Below are positions 22,714 through 31,953 of a stretch of 31,953 nucleotides of DNA, piece after piece. The notes under the pieces are model-generated. The model was not told the DNA's origin and did not search any database. It worked only from the letters and a program-made list of their open reading frames with translations. Numbering within the stretch: position 1 is the stretch's first letter; every line of letters starts with the position of its first letter. The translations under genes were made by a program, and so were the position numbers. The DNA lies in contig MU400849.1 of the NCBI GenBank assembly GCA_022578965.1, positions 1 to 31,953 on the forward strand, written 5' to 3'. The DNA is from Xylaria sp. FL1777. Lineage: Eukaryota > Ascomycota > Sordariomycetes > Xylariales > Xylariaceae.

Positions 22714-24000
22714 CTGCGATTTTTTATTTATAATAAATAATACTATAAAACTTATAAGCAAACAATTTATTATTGTTAACTTATATATTTGATTTGTTTA
22801 TTAATTAATTGTTATAATTTTTATATGCAAGTTATAATATATTATATTTAGCTGCTTTAACTAGCAATAAGCAAAATTTGCTTAGCATAAGCAGTTTAGC
22901 TATAATTAGCAATAAGTATTTAAGCTAATAGCTTTTAATTAATAAAGCTTAAAATAAACATATAAAAATATTAAACTATTTTTTTTAGCTTAGCTTATAA
23001 AACGTTTTTATTTTTTTTAGTAAAATAGCAATTAAGTATTAAAAAACTAGTATAATCTTTAGGATAGCATAGCTAGAAAACTTATTGCTAGAAACCCTTA
23101 AGAAACTAAAAGAAGAAAATTTTTACTAAAAAACCAGTGCTTCTTAAAAAAAAAACACAATTACTTTTATATAAACAAAAAGAATAAAAAATAAGCTTAA
23201 AAAAAATAAGTATTGCTAAAACTTTTAAAAGTTATAATATAAGCAAATTTAATGCTTATTTATACTAAACAAGTTTAAGTTTACGCATTAATATAAAAAG
23301 TAGTTAATAATTAAAAATATACTTTGTTTTTTGAGCTAATACTATTTTTTATTAGAAAATAAAAAGCAAAGTTTTTTAGTTGTAAGCTAGCTATTGCTTA
23401 AAGACTTTATGCAAAACATAGCTATTGTTTTTTTATAGCACTTATTTTTAAATAAGTAAGCTTTAAAAAAAAAAAAAAAGCATGTTACTTTTATAAATAA
23501 AAAAGCTATAAAAAAATAAAGCTTGCTTAATAAAACTAAAGTAATAAAGTTCTTTAAAAAATTATATAATAATTTAAATAAAATATTATATAAGAATTTT
23601 TATAAAACATTAAACATTTAAATAAATAAAGAATTTAAGCTAATTTTTACTTTAAAAAAACAAAAAAAACGCATAAAGCATAAAAAAAAGTTAATTATTT
23701 ATATAATTATAACTTTAATAAACTTTTATATATTATTGTTAATGCTGCTAAGCTAACTATTAATATAATTATATTAGCTACTAAAAAAGTTATTATTAAA
23801 GAGCAGCAAGTAAAACTAGCTTAACATTTTATTTATAATTAAAACATAAATAATATTACTAAATAAATATAACAGCTAAAGTTAAAACAAAAAAATGTAG
23901 CAATTATAAAAAAAAACTAAAAAAAATGCTAAAAAAACTGCAGAATTAGTATATTTAGCTTATTAATTAAAAACTATAAGCACTACAATATTATAAAATT
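22714..24000. other. Interior of TIR element before the long frame
   Basis: Coding-like blocks occur (23701-23820 open in one frame; 23086 onward reading ARKLIARNP in another), but no frame holds for long. From about 23.0 kb the sequence becomes purine-rich on the plus strand and keeps more GA and TC than the rest of the window. A 5' part of the element's gene probably lies here. Confidence 0.35.
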
Positions 24001-26999
24001 AATATAAACTTATTAAAAAAGCAAATGTTTAGTATTAATGCTATAACTTTTAAGTATTTATAAAAAAGTAAATATAATTTCAAAAAACAAAAATAAAGTA
24101 AACAATCGTTTAATTTTTTATAATAAGTAAAGTTAAACAATCTTTATTTAGTAAAAGCAACTATTTGTTAAAAATGTAGTATAAATAATTATTACGTTTA
24201 TAAATGCAGCTTTATTTACGAATTAAAACAAGAAAACATTATATATTAAAACTTTAAATAGTGTTTAAAAAAGCTAAAATTTTTTGCAAGCTTTAAGTGC
24301 ATAAAAGTTTTTTTAAAAGTCGTAAAAATTAGCAAAAATAAGAAAAAAATACTTAACGCTGCGATAAAATAAATATATAACTTTGTTTTAAGTAATAATA
24401 AGCTGCTAAAGCAAAAAGCTTATTATTAATTCCGAAAAAAAAACTTCGTTTTAAATAATAAAGATTTAAATACTAAAATAAAAAGCAAACAAAAGAAACC
24501 AAAAAATAAAAAACTTTATTAGCTAAAAAACAAGCAGCTAACCTAATTTTTAAGTAGAAAATCTAACAATTAAACCTTTATACCTTATAAAATAAAATTA
24601 GCAAAAGCTTATAATATTAAAAAAAACAACTTAATAAATAGCAAGCTAAATAATAGCTTTATTATAACTAATTAAAACTTTATATAAAGCATTTCTTATA
24701 ATGCAAATAGCACTAAAATTTTGCAAAGCTATATATTAAGCAGAAAAATCAACATAAATGTGTTTTAAGCTAATTATTACAAACTTTTATTAAAAAAAGC
24801 TACTTTTTATTAAACAAAAGATAAAAAAAAACCTAAAAAGCTAAAAAAAAAGCCTTTTATAAGTTAAACAATTAAAAAAGTTTATTTAAATAATAATAAA
24901 TTTTTTATTTAACTTAATACTAAAAATACATAAATAAACAACAATTCTTCTAAGTAAAATACTTTATTAGAAATAAAAAGTTCTAATTATTAAAGACTTT
25001 AAAGGATATAAAAAGCAAAGCTTACAGAAAGAAATTTAAAATTTAAAAAAATATAAGCTAAAAAGTCCAAAAATTTTTTAAACAAAAAAACAAATGTTAC
25101 TTTTAAAGATTTTATAATAAAAGTTCTAGAATACTTTAGTGTTTTTATTTAAATAATTGCTTAAACAAAAGCTAAATTATATTTTAAAGCAACAAAAGTT
25201 CTTAAGCTAATGCTAAAAATAATATTACTGCTTTTAAATAACCTTAATAAAAGTTTAAATCAATAAATTAAGCTAAATATATTATAGCTTGTTTTAAAAA
25301 AAAAAAGCAATAAATTAAAATATAAAGCTTAACTAAAAACTTTATTATATAAGATTTTAATTTAAGTAAACATAAAGAATGCTTTTTTTTATAAAAGCGT
25401 AAACTTTTCGGAGAAAAATATAAAATCTTAATAAATAGCAGCTAAAAAAGCATAAGCAAGCTTTTAGCTAGTATTACAGTTAGCTAATTAACCTAATAAA
25501 TAAAAATTGCTAAGTAATACTTATAAAACTAGCTTTTTGTTAAATTATTTAGTAGTATAAATTAATAATAAAATAAATTATAATAGTTTTATTATATATA
25601 TTTATATGCTTTAACTTAGCTTTATAACTGCTTTTTTAAAAAAGCGTTGCTACGAAATAATAAAAGTTATTTATAATTAAAACTAATAAAATAATTAAGT
25701 AATGTTGTTTTTTGCTTATATTGCTTTAAACTTTTAAACGTTAAAAAATAAGTTAAAGTTTAATAAAATGCTTTTAAGAATTTTAAACTAATATAACACT
25801 ATATATTTATTATTTAGAAATAACCTAAAAAAATAAAAGTTGCTAATTGTTATACTTTTGTTGCTTTTTAAAAAAGTAGTATTTTTAACTAAACTTTAGC
25901 TTAGTGCTAATTTTGTATTAATAACGCTAAAAAAAATAAATAAGCTTAAAAAGCTAACGCAACTAGCATTAATAATTTTATAAAGTGCAAGCTAAAGCTT
26001 TAATCTTTTTAAACTAAAGATTTATAAAAAACATAATAATTATGCTAATAGTAGTAACTTAAACTTATTTAAAAAAACACTAAAGTATAAATTTTATAAT
26101 AAAAAAAACTTAAATTTAATAAATTATTTTAACTAAAAATATATAAGCTTTTTAAATTTATGTTTTATAATAGCTTTATTAATAAAACTGCAAAATATTT
26201 TAGCTATTTTTTTAAGCGTTATAAAGCTAAAAAAATTTATATAACTTTGCTTAAAGCTTACTATAAAAATAAAAAACAAAATCTATAAAAGTAATATTAT
26301 TAGAATTATTAATTCTAAAGTATAATTTAGCATTATTATAAACTTTTTTATTAATAAAAATAGCTTTGCTATTTGAAATATTAATATAACTTAAAAAAGA
26401 TTTAACTAAACTAACAATTTTGTTAAATGTATTAAATGCTTTAAAACTACTATTTAAATAAGTAAAAAATTGTTACTTTTTTTGCTATATATAGTTAGCA
26501 AAAAATAAGCTATTTACTTTTTGTTACTAAAAATAAACTTTATTATAAAATTTTAAATAAGTTTATATTTTTAAAGCTTTTATATAATAGCTAGCATAAT
26601 ATTAAAAACAAGCTAAATTATTGTACTAGTAATAAACTATATTAAAGGCTTAAACCTAAAAACTTAAAAACATTAGCAACTAAAAAACTAATATATATTT
26701 GCTAAACTACTAGCTTAGCAAAAAAGCTACATAAAGCATAAAAGTTTTAAACCTTAAATAAAGAATCTAATAATTAGCAAAAAGCAACAAAAAGAAAATT
26801 AAAAATATGCGATTTAAAAAAATATGCAAGTATGGACTTTTAGAAAAATTAAAACCTATATAATGCTATAACGTTAGCAGTTTTTTTAACTTTTTTTATA
26901 CAAAAAAATATCGAATTTCTTAAAAATTTAGAAATATAAAATAATAAAAAAGTTTGTATTGCTTTTAATAATAATTAATTACTTGAAATATTTTTAGTT
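24001..26999 (+). pseudogene. Decayed large protein gene with CCHC zinc knuckle
   Basis: One frame holds the lowest stop density across about 1000 codons (about 72 stops, roughly 7 %, against two to eight per 20 codons in the other frames of lines I compared). A zinc knuckle is visible near its start: Cys codons at 24166, 24175 and 24205 with the His position, 24190, now TAT (Tyr), giving CX2CX4HX4C once CAT-to-TAT is allowed. The stretch 24730-24860 is Lys- and Pro-rich (KDKKKPKKLKKKPF). Lines 25741-26600 average about one stop per 20 codons. I saw no convincing reverse transcriptase, protease or DDE signature, so retroelement polyprotein versus DNA-transposon protein is undecided; the flanking inverted repeats favour the latter. 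Confidence 0.5.
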
Positions 27000-27542
27000 G
27001 TAATAAAAAAAACATTAAAGCAAAAAAACGCTAAAAAATTAATAATTGCAAAGATTAAAAATCTTGCATATAAGTTAAGCAACAAAAATAACCTAATTAT
27101 AGCTTTAATTTAAACACTATTAATTTTTTAAGCCTTTAAAACTAACAAATTAATAAAAAATAAAACAATAATTTTAAATATAATATATAAAACAAAAAAT
27201 AAAAAGATTTATTTTAAAAATAACGTACTATTTAATAGCACTGTTTTACTTAAATCTTATAAGTAAAAAAAGCAAGCTTTAAAAAAAGCAAGCTATTATT
27301 TAGAAAATTTTGCGCTATTTTAACAAAATAACATTTATTAAAACATATATTTATGTTTTAGCACTACTTTTAAAAGCACTTAATTAACTGCTAAGCAATT
27401 AGCTGCTTTTTTAGAAAAGCTTTATATAACTAACTTTACTTAGCAAAAAGCAGCATTACTAACTAAAATATAGTATTGCAAAAAAATAGCACTTTTTTAG
27501 AACTTTTCTAAAATAAAAAAAATTTATAATAAGATTTTTCCT

Positions 27543-27842
27543 TTTTATAAAATTAAAACAGTTTTTTATAAAGCATAGTAAGTTTATAGTATTTTAATCT
27601 TTAAACTTTTAAAAAACATTACTATAAAAGTTTTAAAAATTTAACTTAAACATAACGTTTTTAAAAAAGCCTATAGTTTATATAAATATTTACTAACAAA
27701 AAAGCAAGCTATAGTTTTAGCTACAAAATATATATACTTAAGTTTAAAAAACAAAAGTGCTAATATTTATAAGAAAGTTTAGAAAGCATTTTTATATATT
27801 AAATTAATGCTTATTTTTAGAACTCCGGTTAGCTAAAGCAAA
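27543..27842 (+). pseudogene. Decayed coding frame, about 100 codons, function unknown
   Basis: The frame with codons starting at 27543 has about five stops in 100 codons and is fully open at 27663-27722 (KKAYSLYKYLLTKKQAIVLA). It ends in LMLIFRTPVS near 27805-27835. It lies inside the TIR-bounded segment, downstream of the long frame, in a different frame. It could be the 3' part of the same gene after frameshifts. Confidence 0.35.
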
Positions 27843-29782
27843 ACAGTGCTTTATTTTTAGCATTTAACTTAAAATTAGCTTTTATTTTTTTAACGTAAAA
27901 ATATATTTAGCTTTTGCAACTAAATTTTACATTTTTTATTTTATAAGTTATAATATAATAGCTTTTATTATATTACAAGTTTTTAATAGCGTTATAACTA
28001 TAAAAATAGCTTTTATAAGCAATTCAAGCTTTAATTAATACTTATTACTTACTTAAGTACTTATTATATATTAATAATACTTAAATATTTTAACAACTTT
28101 TATTATTACGTAGTATTATATTAAATACTATTTATTTATATATATATATACATATTTATTTGTTTTATTTTGTTTTAATAATTTTGTTTATTATAATAAC
28201 TATTTATTACGTTAAAATTCCTTGTTTTTTAAATGTTTAAGCTGCTTACTAATGCTTAAGTTATTAAACTATTTACTATAATTAAAATGTTCTAGCTATT
28301 TAAGTTTTTTGCATTATGCTAAACAAAATTTAAGAAATCTTAATTGCTAAATTTACTAAGTAAACAAAACTTATATATTATAAATTACAAATATAGTTAA
28401 AGCTAACCATTATATATATAAAATGCAAGTATTTATAAAAGTTCTTTAAGATTATTTTATAAATATAAAGCTTTAAGCTATAAATAAAGTTTTTAAAAGC
28501 TATAATATTTATATTAATTATATAGCGCTGCTTGCTAAAAATACTAATGCTTTTAAGTTAGTTAATATATAGCAAACTTAAAATAACTTTTGCTAAAAAG
28601 CAGTAAATATTATTGCTACTTTAAGATTTTATAAAGTAAGCTAAAAAAATGTTTTTAGTTGTTTATTTACTGCTGCTTATATTTAATAACAAGCTTTACA
28701 TACTTTTTTATAATATAATTTATAATATATTTAAGGCTTTAAAGTTAATAATTATGTTTACTGCATTATAGTTATAGTAAAAAGTTTATAACAAACTTAG
28801 TTAGTTAAATTAACAATAGTAATGCTATACTATAAATAAATTAAAAAATTAATAGAAAATATAGCATTAGTATTAATACTTATGCTTATAGTTTAAATAA
28901 AAAAAAACAAAGCACTTTTATAATTTGCACATTAATATTAGCTTTATTTTTATTAATCTATTTTATAGCTGCAAATTATATATTATAGCTGCTTTAATTA
29001 TACTATGCAAAACTTATTGTTTTATACTTAAATTTCTAAAATAATCCTACTTAAAATTAATAAGAAAAATATAATACTTTTTGCTAATATATATACAGTA
29101 TTTAAAGCATATTTATTAATATAAAAAATACTTAAACAAAAGTTATTAATATACTAGTATAAATAGCTAAAAGAAATAATTTAGCTTTTTATAAACTAGT
29201 GCACTATATATAATAGCGCTTGCAGCAAATCAAAAAAGCAAATAGAATTTTAACTAAAATACTAATTATTATAGTAACTTAAAAAAAAAACACATATAAA
29301 ATAGCTAAATAAATCCTAAATATAAAAAAGCTTAATTATTATAACATAGCTAAAAAATTAATTAATTTATAGTTAGCTATATTAGTACAACAATAGTAAG
29401 CCTTAAATATAAAGCAGTAATAAGCTAAGCTTTTTATTAAACCAAAAAAAGTTTACTATAACTACTAAGCAAAACTTAAATATTTATTATAAAGCAAACT
29501 GCTAATTATAAACTTTAAAAAGCTGCTTATTATAAAATATTAATTATAGCTTTTTAAGTAAAGCACAACATAATAAAGCACTAAAAGTAGCAGCATTAAA
29601 TTTTAAACATAAAACTACAAAAGCAAAAAAATAATACACTTAATTAAAAAATAAAGCAATTATAAAATTTATTATGCATTAAATACTATAACTTTACTAT
29701 AATGCTAAATTACTAAATATATAATAAATTTCTTTTTTAAGAACTTTATAATTACTTTTTTTTTAGCTTATTTACTAAAATA
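27843..29782. other. Interior of TIR element, no supported gene
   Basis: A+T-rich sequence with a short TA run near 28138-28150. The lines I examined showed no lasting low-stop frame. I did not test every line on both strands. Confidence 0.3.
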
Positions 29783-30081
29783 AAGCAATATAATCGCGTT
29801 AAATTTATTATAATACTTTAATTATAAAAAAATAAGTTATAACTTACGCATTTAAGCAATTAAGCTATATATAAATTAAAAAATAAAACAATTAATAAAA
29901 AAGCTATTTAATAATACAAATAAAGCAACTATAGCTAATTTTTATTATATTATTTATAATATTTAAGTTTATGCTTTTAAATTTAATGCAATACTTATAC
30001 TTTTATTTTTATTATATAACTTAGCTTAAACTTACTTTAATTAGCTAGTTAGCTTGTTTAGCTACTTTATTTTATTTTAAT
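29783..30081 (-). repeat. Right arm of 299-bp inverted repeat
   Basis: This is the reverse complement of 22418-22713. The outer end is the ATTTTAAT-side at 30081; just beyond it the two sides no longer match. Inner similarity fades near GCAATATAATCGCG at about 29785-29798. See the left arm for interpretation. Confidence 0.9.
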
Positions 30082-30600
30082 TTTCTTTTATTAAAATATA
30101 GTTGCTTTTAGTTTATTTTAATACTTATAATTATAAAGTTTTTTTTACTATTAACGTTTTTTAAATAAAATTAATATTATTTTCTTTTGTTTATTTAGTT
30201 TTATAAGTTCTTTTTTATTTTTTTTATTACGTTTAAAAGTAGCTTAAGTTTTAGCGCTTATAAAAGCATTTTAGCTTTGTTAAAACTAGTTTTAGCCTTT
30301 TTACATATTTAGATATATAAGCAAAAGCTTCTAAAAATATTTAGCGTTTTTTTTAAAAGAGTACTTATAAAAAGTTTATACTTTTTTTTTTTTAAACTAT
30401 TAAGCCTAGCTAAGTTTTATACTTAGCTTGTTATACTTAAAAAAAAAAATATCTGCAAGTATATTTGTAGCAAAATAATTCTGCATTTTTAAAACGTTTT
30501 TATATTGCTTATAATAAAACTTTTTTAGTATAAGCGTTAGTTTTTTTCGCTAGAAATTTCTTTTGCGCTTTAAAATAAAAAATATTAAAAAAATAAAACA
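30082..30600. other. T-rich spacer, possible downstream coding trace
   Basis: On the minus strand a frame different from that of the next remnant is fairly open at 30243-30480, about one stop per 20 codons. It may be a frameshifted C-terminal extension of the 30601-31140 gene. The support is too weak for a separate call. Confidence 0.35.
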
Positions 30601-31140
30601 ATTAGTATTTAGCTTTTTTTTTAGCGTTTTATTTTTGTTTTTTGCATTTTTAATGCTTAATAAAGTAAAAGCTATTTTTTTAGATCTAAAAGAAGTTATA
30701 TTTAGTGCTTATAAAAGTTTATAAAGCTTAGCGCTTATTAAAAGCAACAAACATAAATCTTTTAGTAATTTAAAGCTAAAGTGCTTTTTAAAGCTTTTTT
30801 TTATAAAAATAATAAGCTATATATAACTTTTTTAATTATTAATGCTTTTTTTTAGAAACTGGTTTGTTAAGTTGTAAAACATGCAATATAAATATAGGGG
30901 CTTAAAAAATCCGCACATATAAATATCGCGCTAAAAAAAGCAAAAAAATATAAAATAGCTTAAAATAACCTTTATATTAAGGTGCTTTATTACTTAATAC
31001 TTTTGCAATTTTTAGAAAACTTGTTTGTTGTTTTTATTAGTAGCATGCTTAAAATTTAAAATATATGCTACTTTTAAAACAGTATTAATAAAAATAGTAA
31101 TCTAGTAATTGTTTAAGCAATATTTTATTATAAAATATTT
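30601..31140 (-). pseudogene. Decayed protein gene, about 180 codons, function unknown
   Basis: On the minus strand a frame from 31140 down to 30601 has about seven stops in 180 codons (about 4 %). It retains less biased codons than most of the window (RDIYMCGFF, PLYLYCMFYNLTNQ near 30840-30930) and a Lys/Asn-rich tail (NAKNKNKTLKKK near 30610-30650) that suggests a once acidic C-terminus. The plus strand around 30890-30940 keeps GGGG, CCGC and TCGCG, unusual here. I recognise no domain. Confidence 0.45.
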
Positions 31141-31670
31141 TATTTAAAGAGTTCTAGCAATTATTGCAGCTTATTTTATATTTTATTAGTTTATAAAAAA
31201 GTTTTTTATAAACTAGTTATACTTAAGCTTAATACTTATTTTTAAAGTTTTGCTTTTTTTATTTATATATAGCTAAAGCAACATATTTAATAAAGCTTTT
31301 AATTTGCGCTTATTTAGCTATTTTTTAGCGTTTAGCTTTATAAAAACGTTTGTAATATAAATAGCTTTAAACTTTTATAATATTATATTTACTTTATAAA
31401 AGTTCTTGTAGTAGCTAAAAATAATAAAACTTTTTTAATAATTTAAATACTTTTGTTTATATTAGTAAGTTTTTTTAGCAGCTGTTTATTGCTTTAAAAA
31501 AAAGGTTTTTAACTATTGCTGCTTGTTATTTTTATATATTGTTTTTAGAACTTTATTTAACAAAAAACAATAAACTAGTTCTTATTTATTATAAAGCTTA
31601 AGCTTATTAAAATGTTTAAAGTTATTATTTTTTTAATAATTGTTTAAAGCTTTTTTTAGTAATAGCAGGG
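31141..31670. other. No supported feature
   Basis: T-rich sequence. The minus frame of the preceding remnant has four stops in 31141-31200, so the gene either starts near 31140 or shifts frame there. A single GCAGGGTTAG lies just before the terminal array. Confidence 0.35.
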
Positions 31671-31953
31671 TTAGTAATTTAGTACTTAGTATAAGGACTA
31701 AATTAGTAATTACTAAATTAGTATTAGTATTAGTACTGATTTTGAAATACTAATTTAGTATTAGTATTAAATTAGTAATACTAATTTAGTATTAATAATT
31801 ACTAATTTAGTATTAGTATTAATTTCGAAATACTAATTTAGTATTAATATTTTTTTATTAATACTAATTTAGTATTAGTATTTTTTAGTAATACTAATTT
31901 AGTATTAGTAAATACTAGTTAGTATTTAGTAATTACTAAGTACTAAAGACTTT
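31671..31953. repeat. Right-end satellite with 31-bp period
   Basis: The 15-bp core ACTAATTTAGTATTA occurs six times, starting at 31749, 31780, 31801, 31832, 31863 and 31893. Spacings are 31, 21, 31, 31 and 30 bp. The preceding part (31671-31748) uses the same words in less regular order. The core with its 5' flank, AATACTAATTTAGTATTA, is nearly its own reverse complement. The array runs off the end of the window and is related in word content to the left-end array. Confidence 0.9.

Noticed and set aside
26761..26860. Possible start of a Copia-type reverse transcriptase (E...I..N...VWTF)
   Set aside because: The spacing is off by one residue and no KARLVA, YVDD or other polymerase block follows in any frame I read.
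31665..31700. Telomere-type repeat (GGGTTAG followed by TTAGTA words)
   Set aside because: Only one GGGTTA is present, and the array uses both strand orientations with a 31-bp period, unlike a telomere.
1..31953. Mitochondrial, plastid or apicoplast origin suggested by the high A+T
   Set aside because: No rRNA, tRNA or organelle protein gene is recognisable, and the Helitron plus transition-only divergence of repeats points to nuclear RIP-affected DNA.

Overview
The window reads as a heavily decayed, extremely A+T-rich (about 80 %) block of nuclear DNA from a filamentous ascomycete-type fungus. There is no intact gene, no tRNA or rRNA and no operon structure. The sequence looks like a transposon graveyard shaped by repeat-induced point mutation (RIP) or a RIP-like process. 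Repeat copies differ almost only by C/T and G/A transitions. Recognisable protein motifs survive with exactly the changes expected from C-to-T and G-to-A on both strands: His to Tyr, Asp to Asn, Glu to Lys, Gly to Lys/Arg/Ser, Pro to Leu, and Gln to stop. An ordinary open-reading-frame search therefore misses almost everything. I found the genes by following frames with unusually few stops and reading motifs through the stops.

Layout. Positions 1-180 and 31671-31953 are short-period arrays built from TTAGTA/TACTAA words. Positions 181-4500 hold a diverged direct-repeat pair (1257-1568 and 3158-3543), a 189/134-bp tandem repeat (2041-2590), long A and T runs and a probable decayed plus-strand frame at 1621-2020. 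Positions 4825-5760 hold a clear decayed minus-strand frame of unknown function. Positions 7484-7590 hold a small tandem repeat.

Positions 8760 to about 15440 are a near full-length decayed Helitron. It has a probable low-complexity N-terminus, a DUF6570-like stretch, the fungal Helitron N-terminal block (AFPxxFPYGEGGH, seen with P as L and G as K), a possible HUH site, and a PIF1-family helicase with motifs I, Ia, II, III, V and VI all recognisable. It may end in a hairpin followed by CTAA.

Positions 15443-22417 hold weaker coding traces, including a zinc-knuckle-like cluster at 17531-17572 and a minus-strand frame at 18781-19320, plus small duplications and TTAA-rich palindromic tracts. 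Positions 22418-30081 are bounded by a 296/299-bp inverted repeat. That segment contains a decayed plus-strand frame of about 1000 codons with a CX2CX4HX4C zinc knuckle whose His has become Tyr, so it looks like a 7.7-kb terminal-inverted-repeat element. A minus-strand coding remnant of unknown function lies at 30601-31140.

The Helitron call rests on many ordered motifs and is firm. The inverted and direct repeats are seen directly. The other decayed frames rest on stop counts I made by hand, and their functions are unknown. The fungal assignment is an inference from the RIP pattern and the Helitron type.
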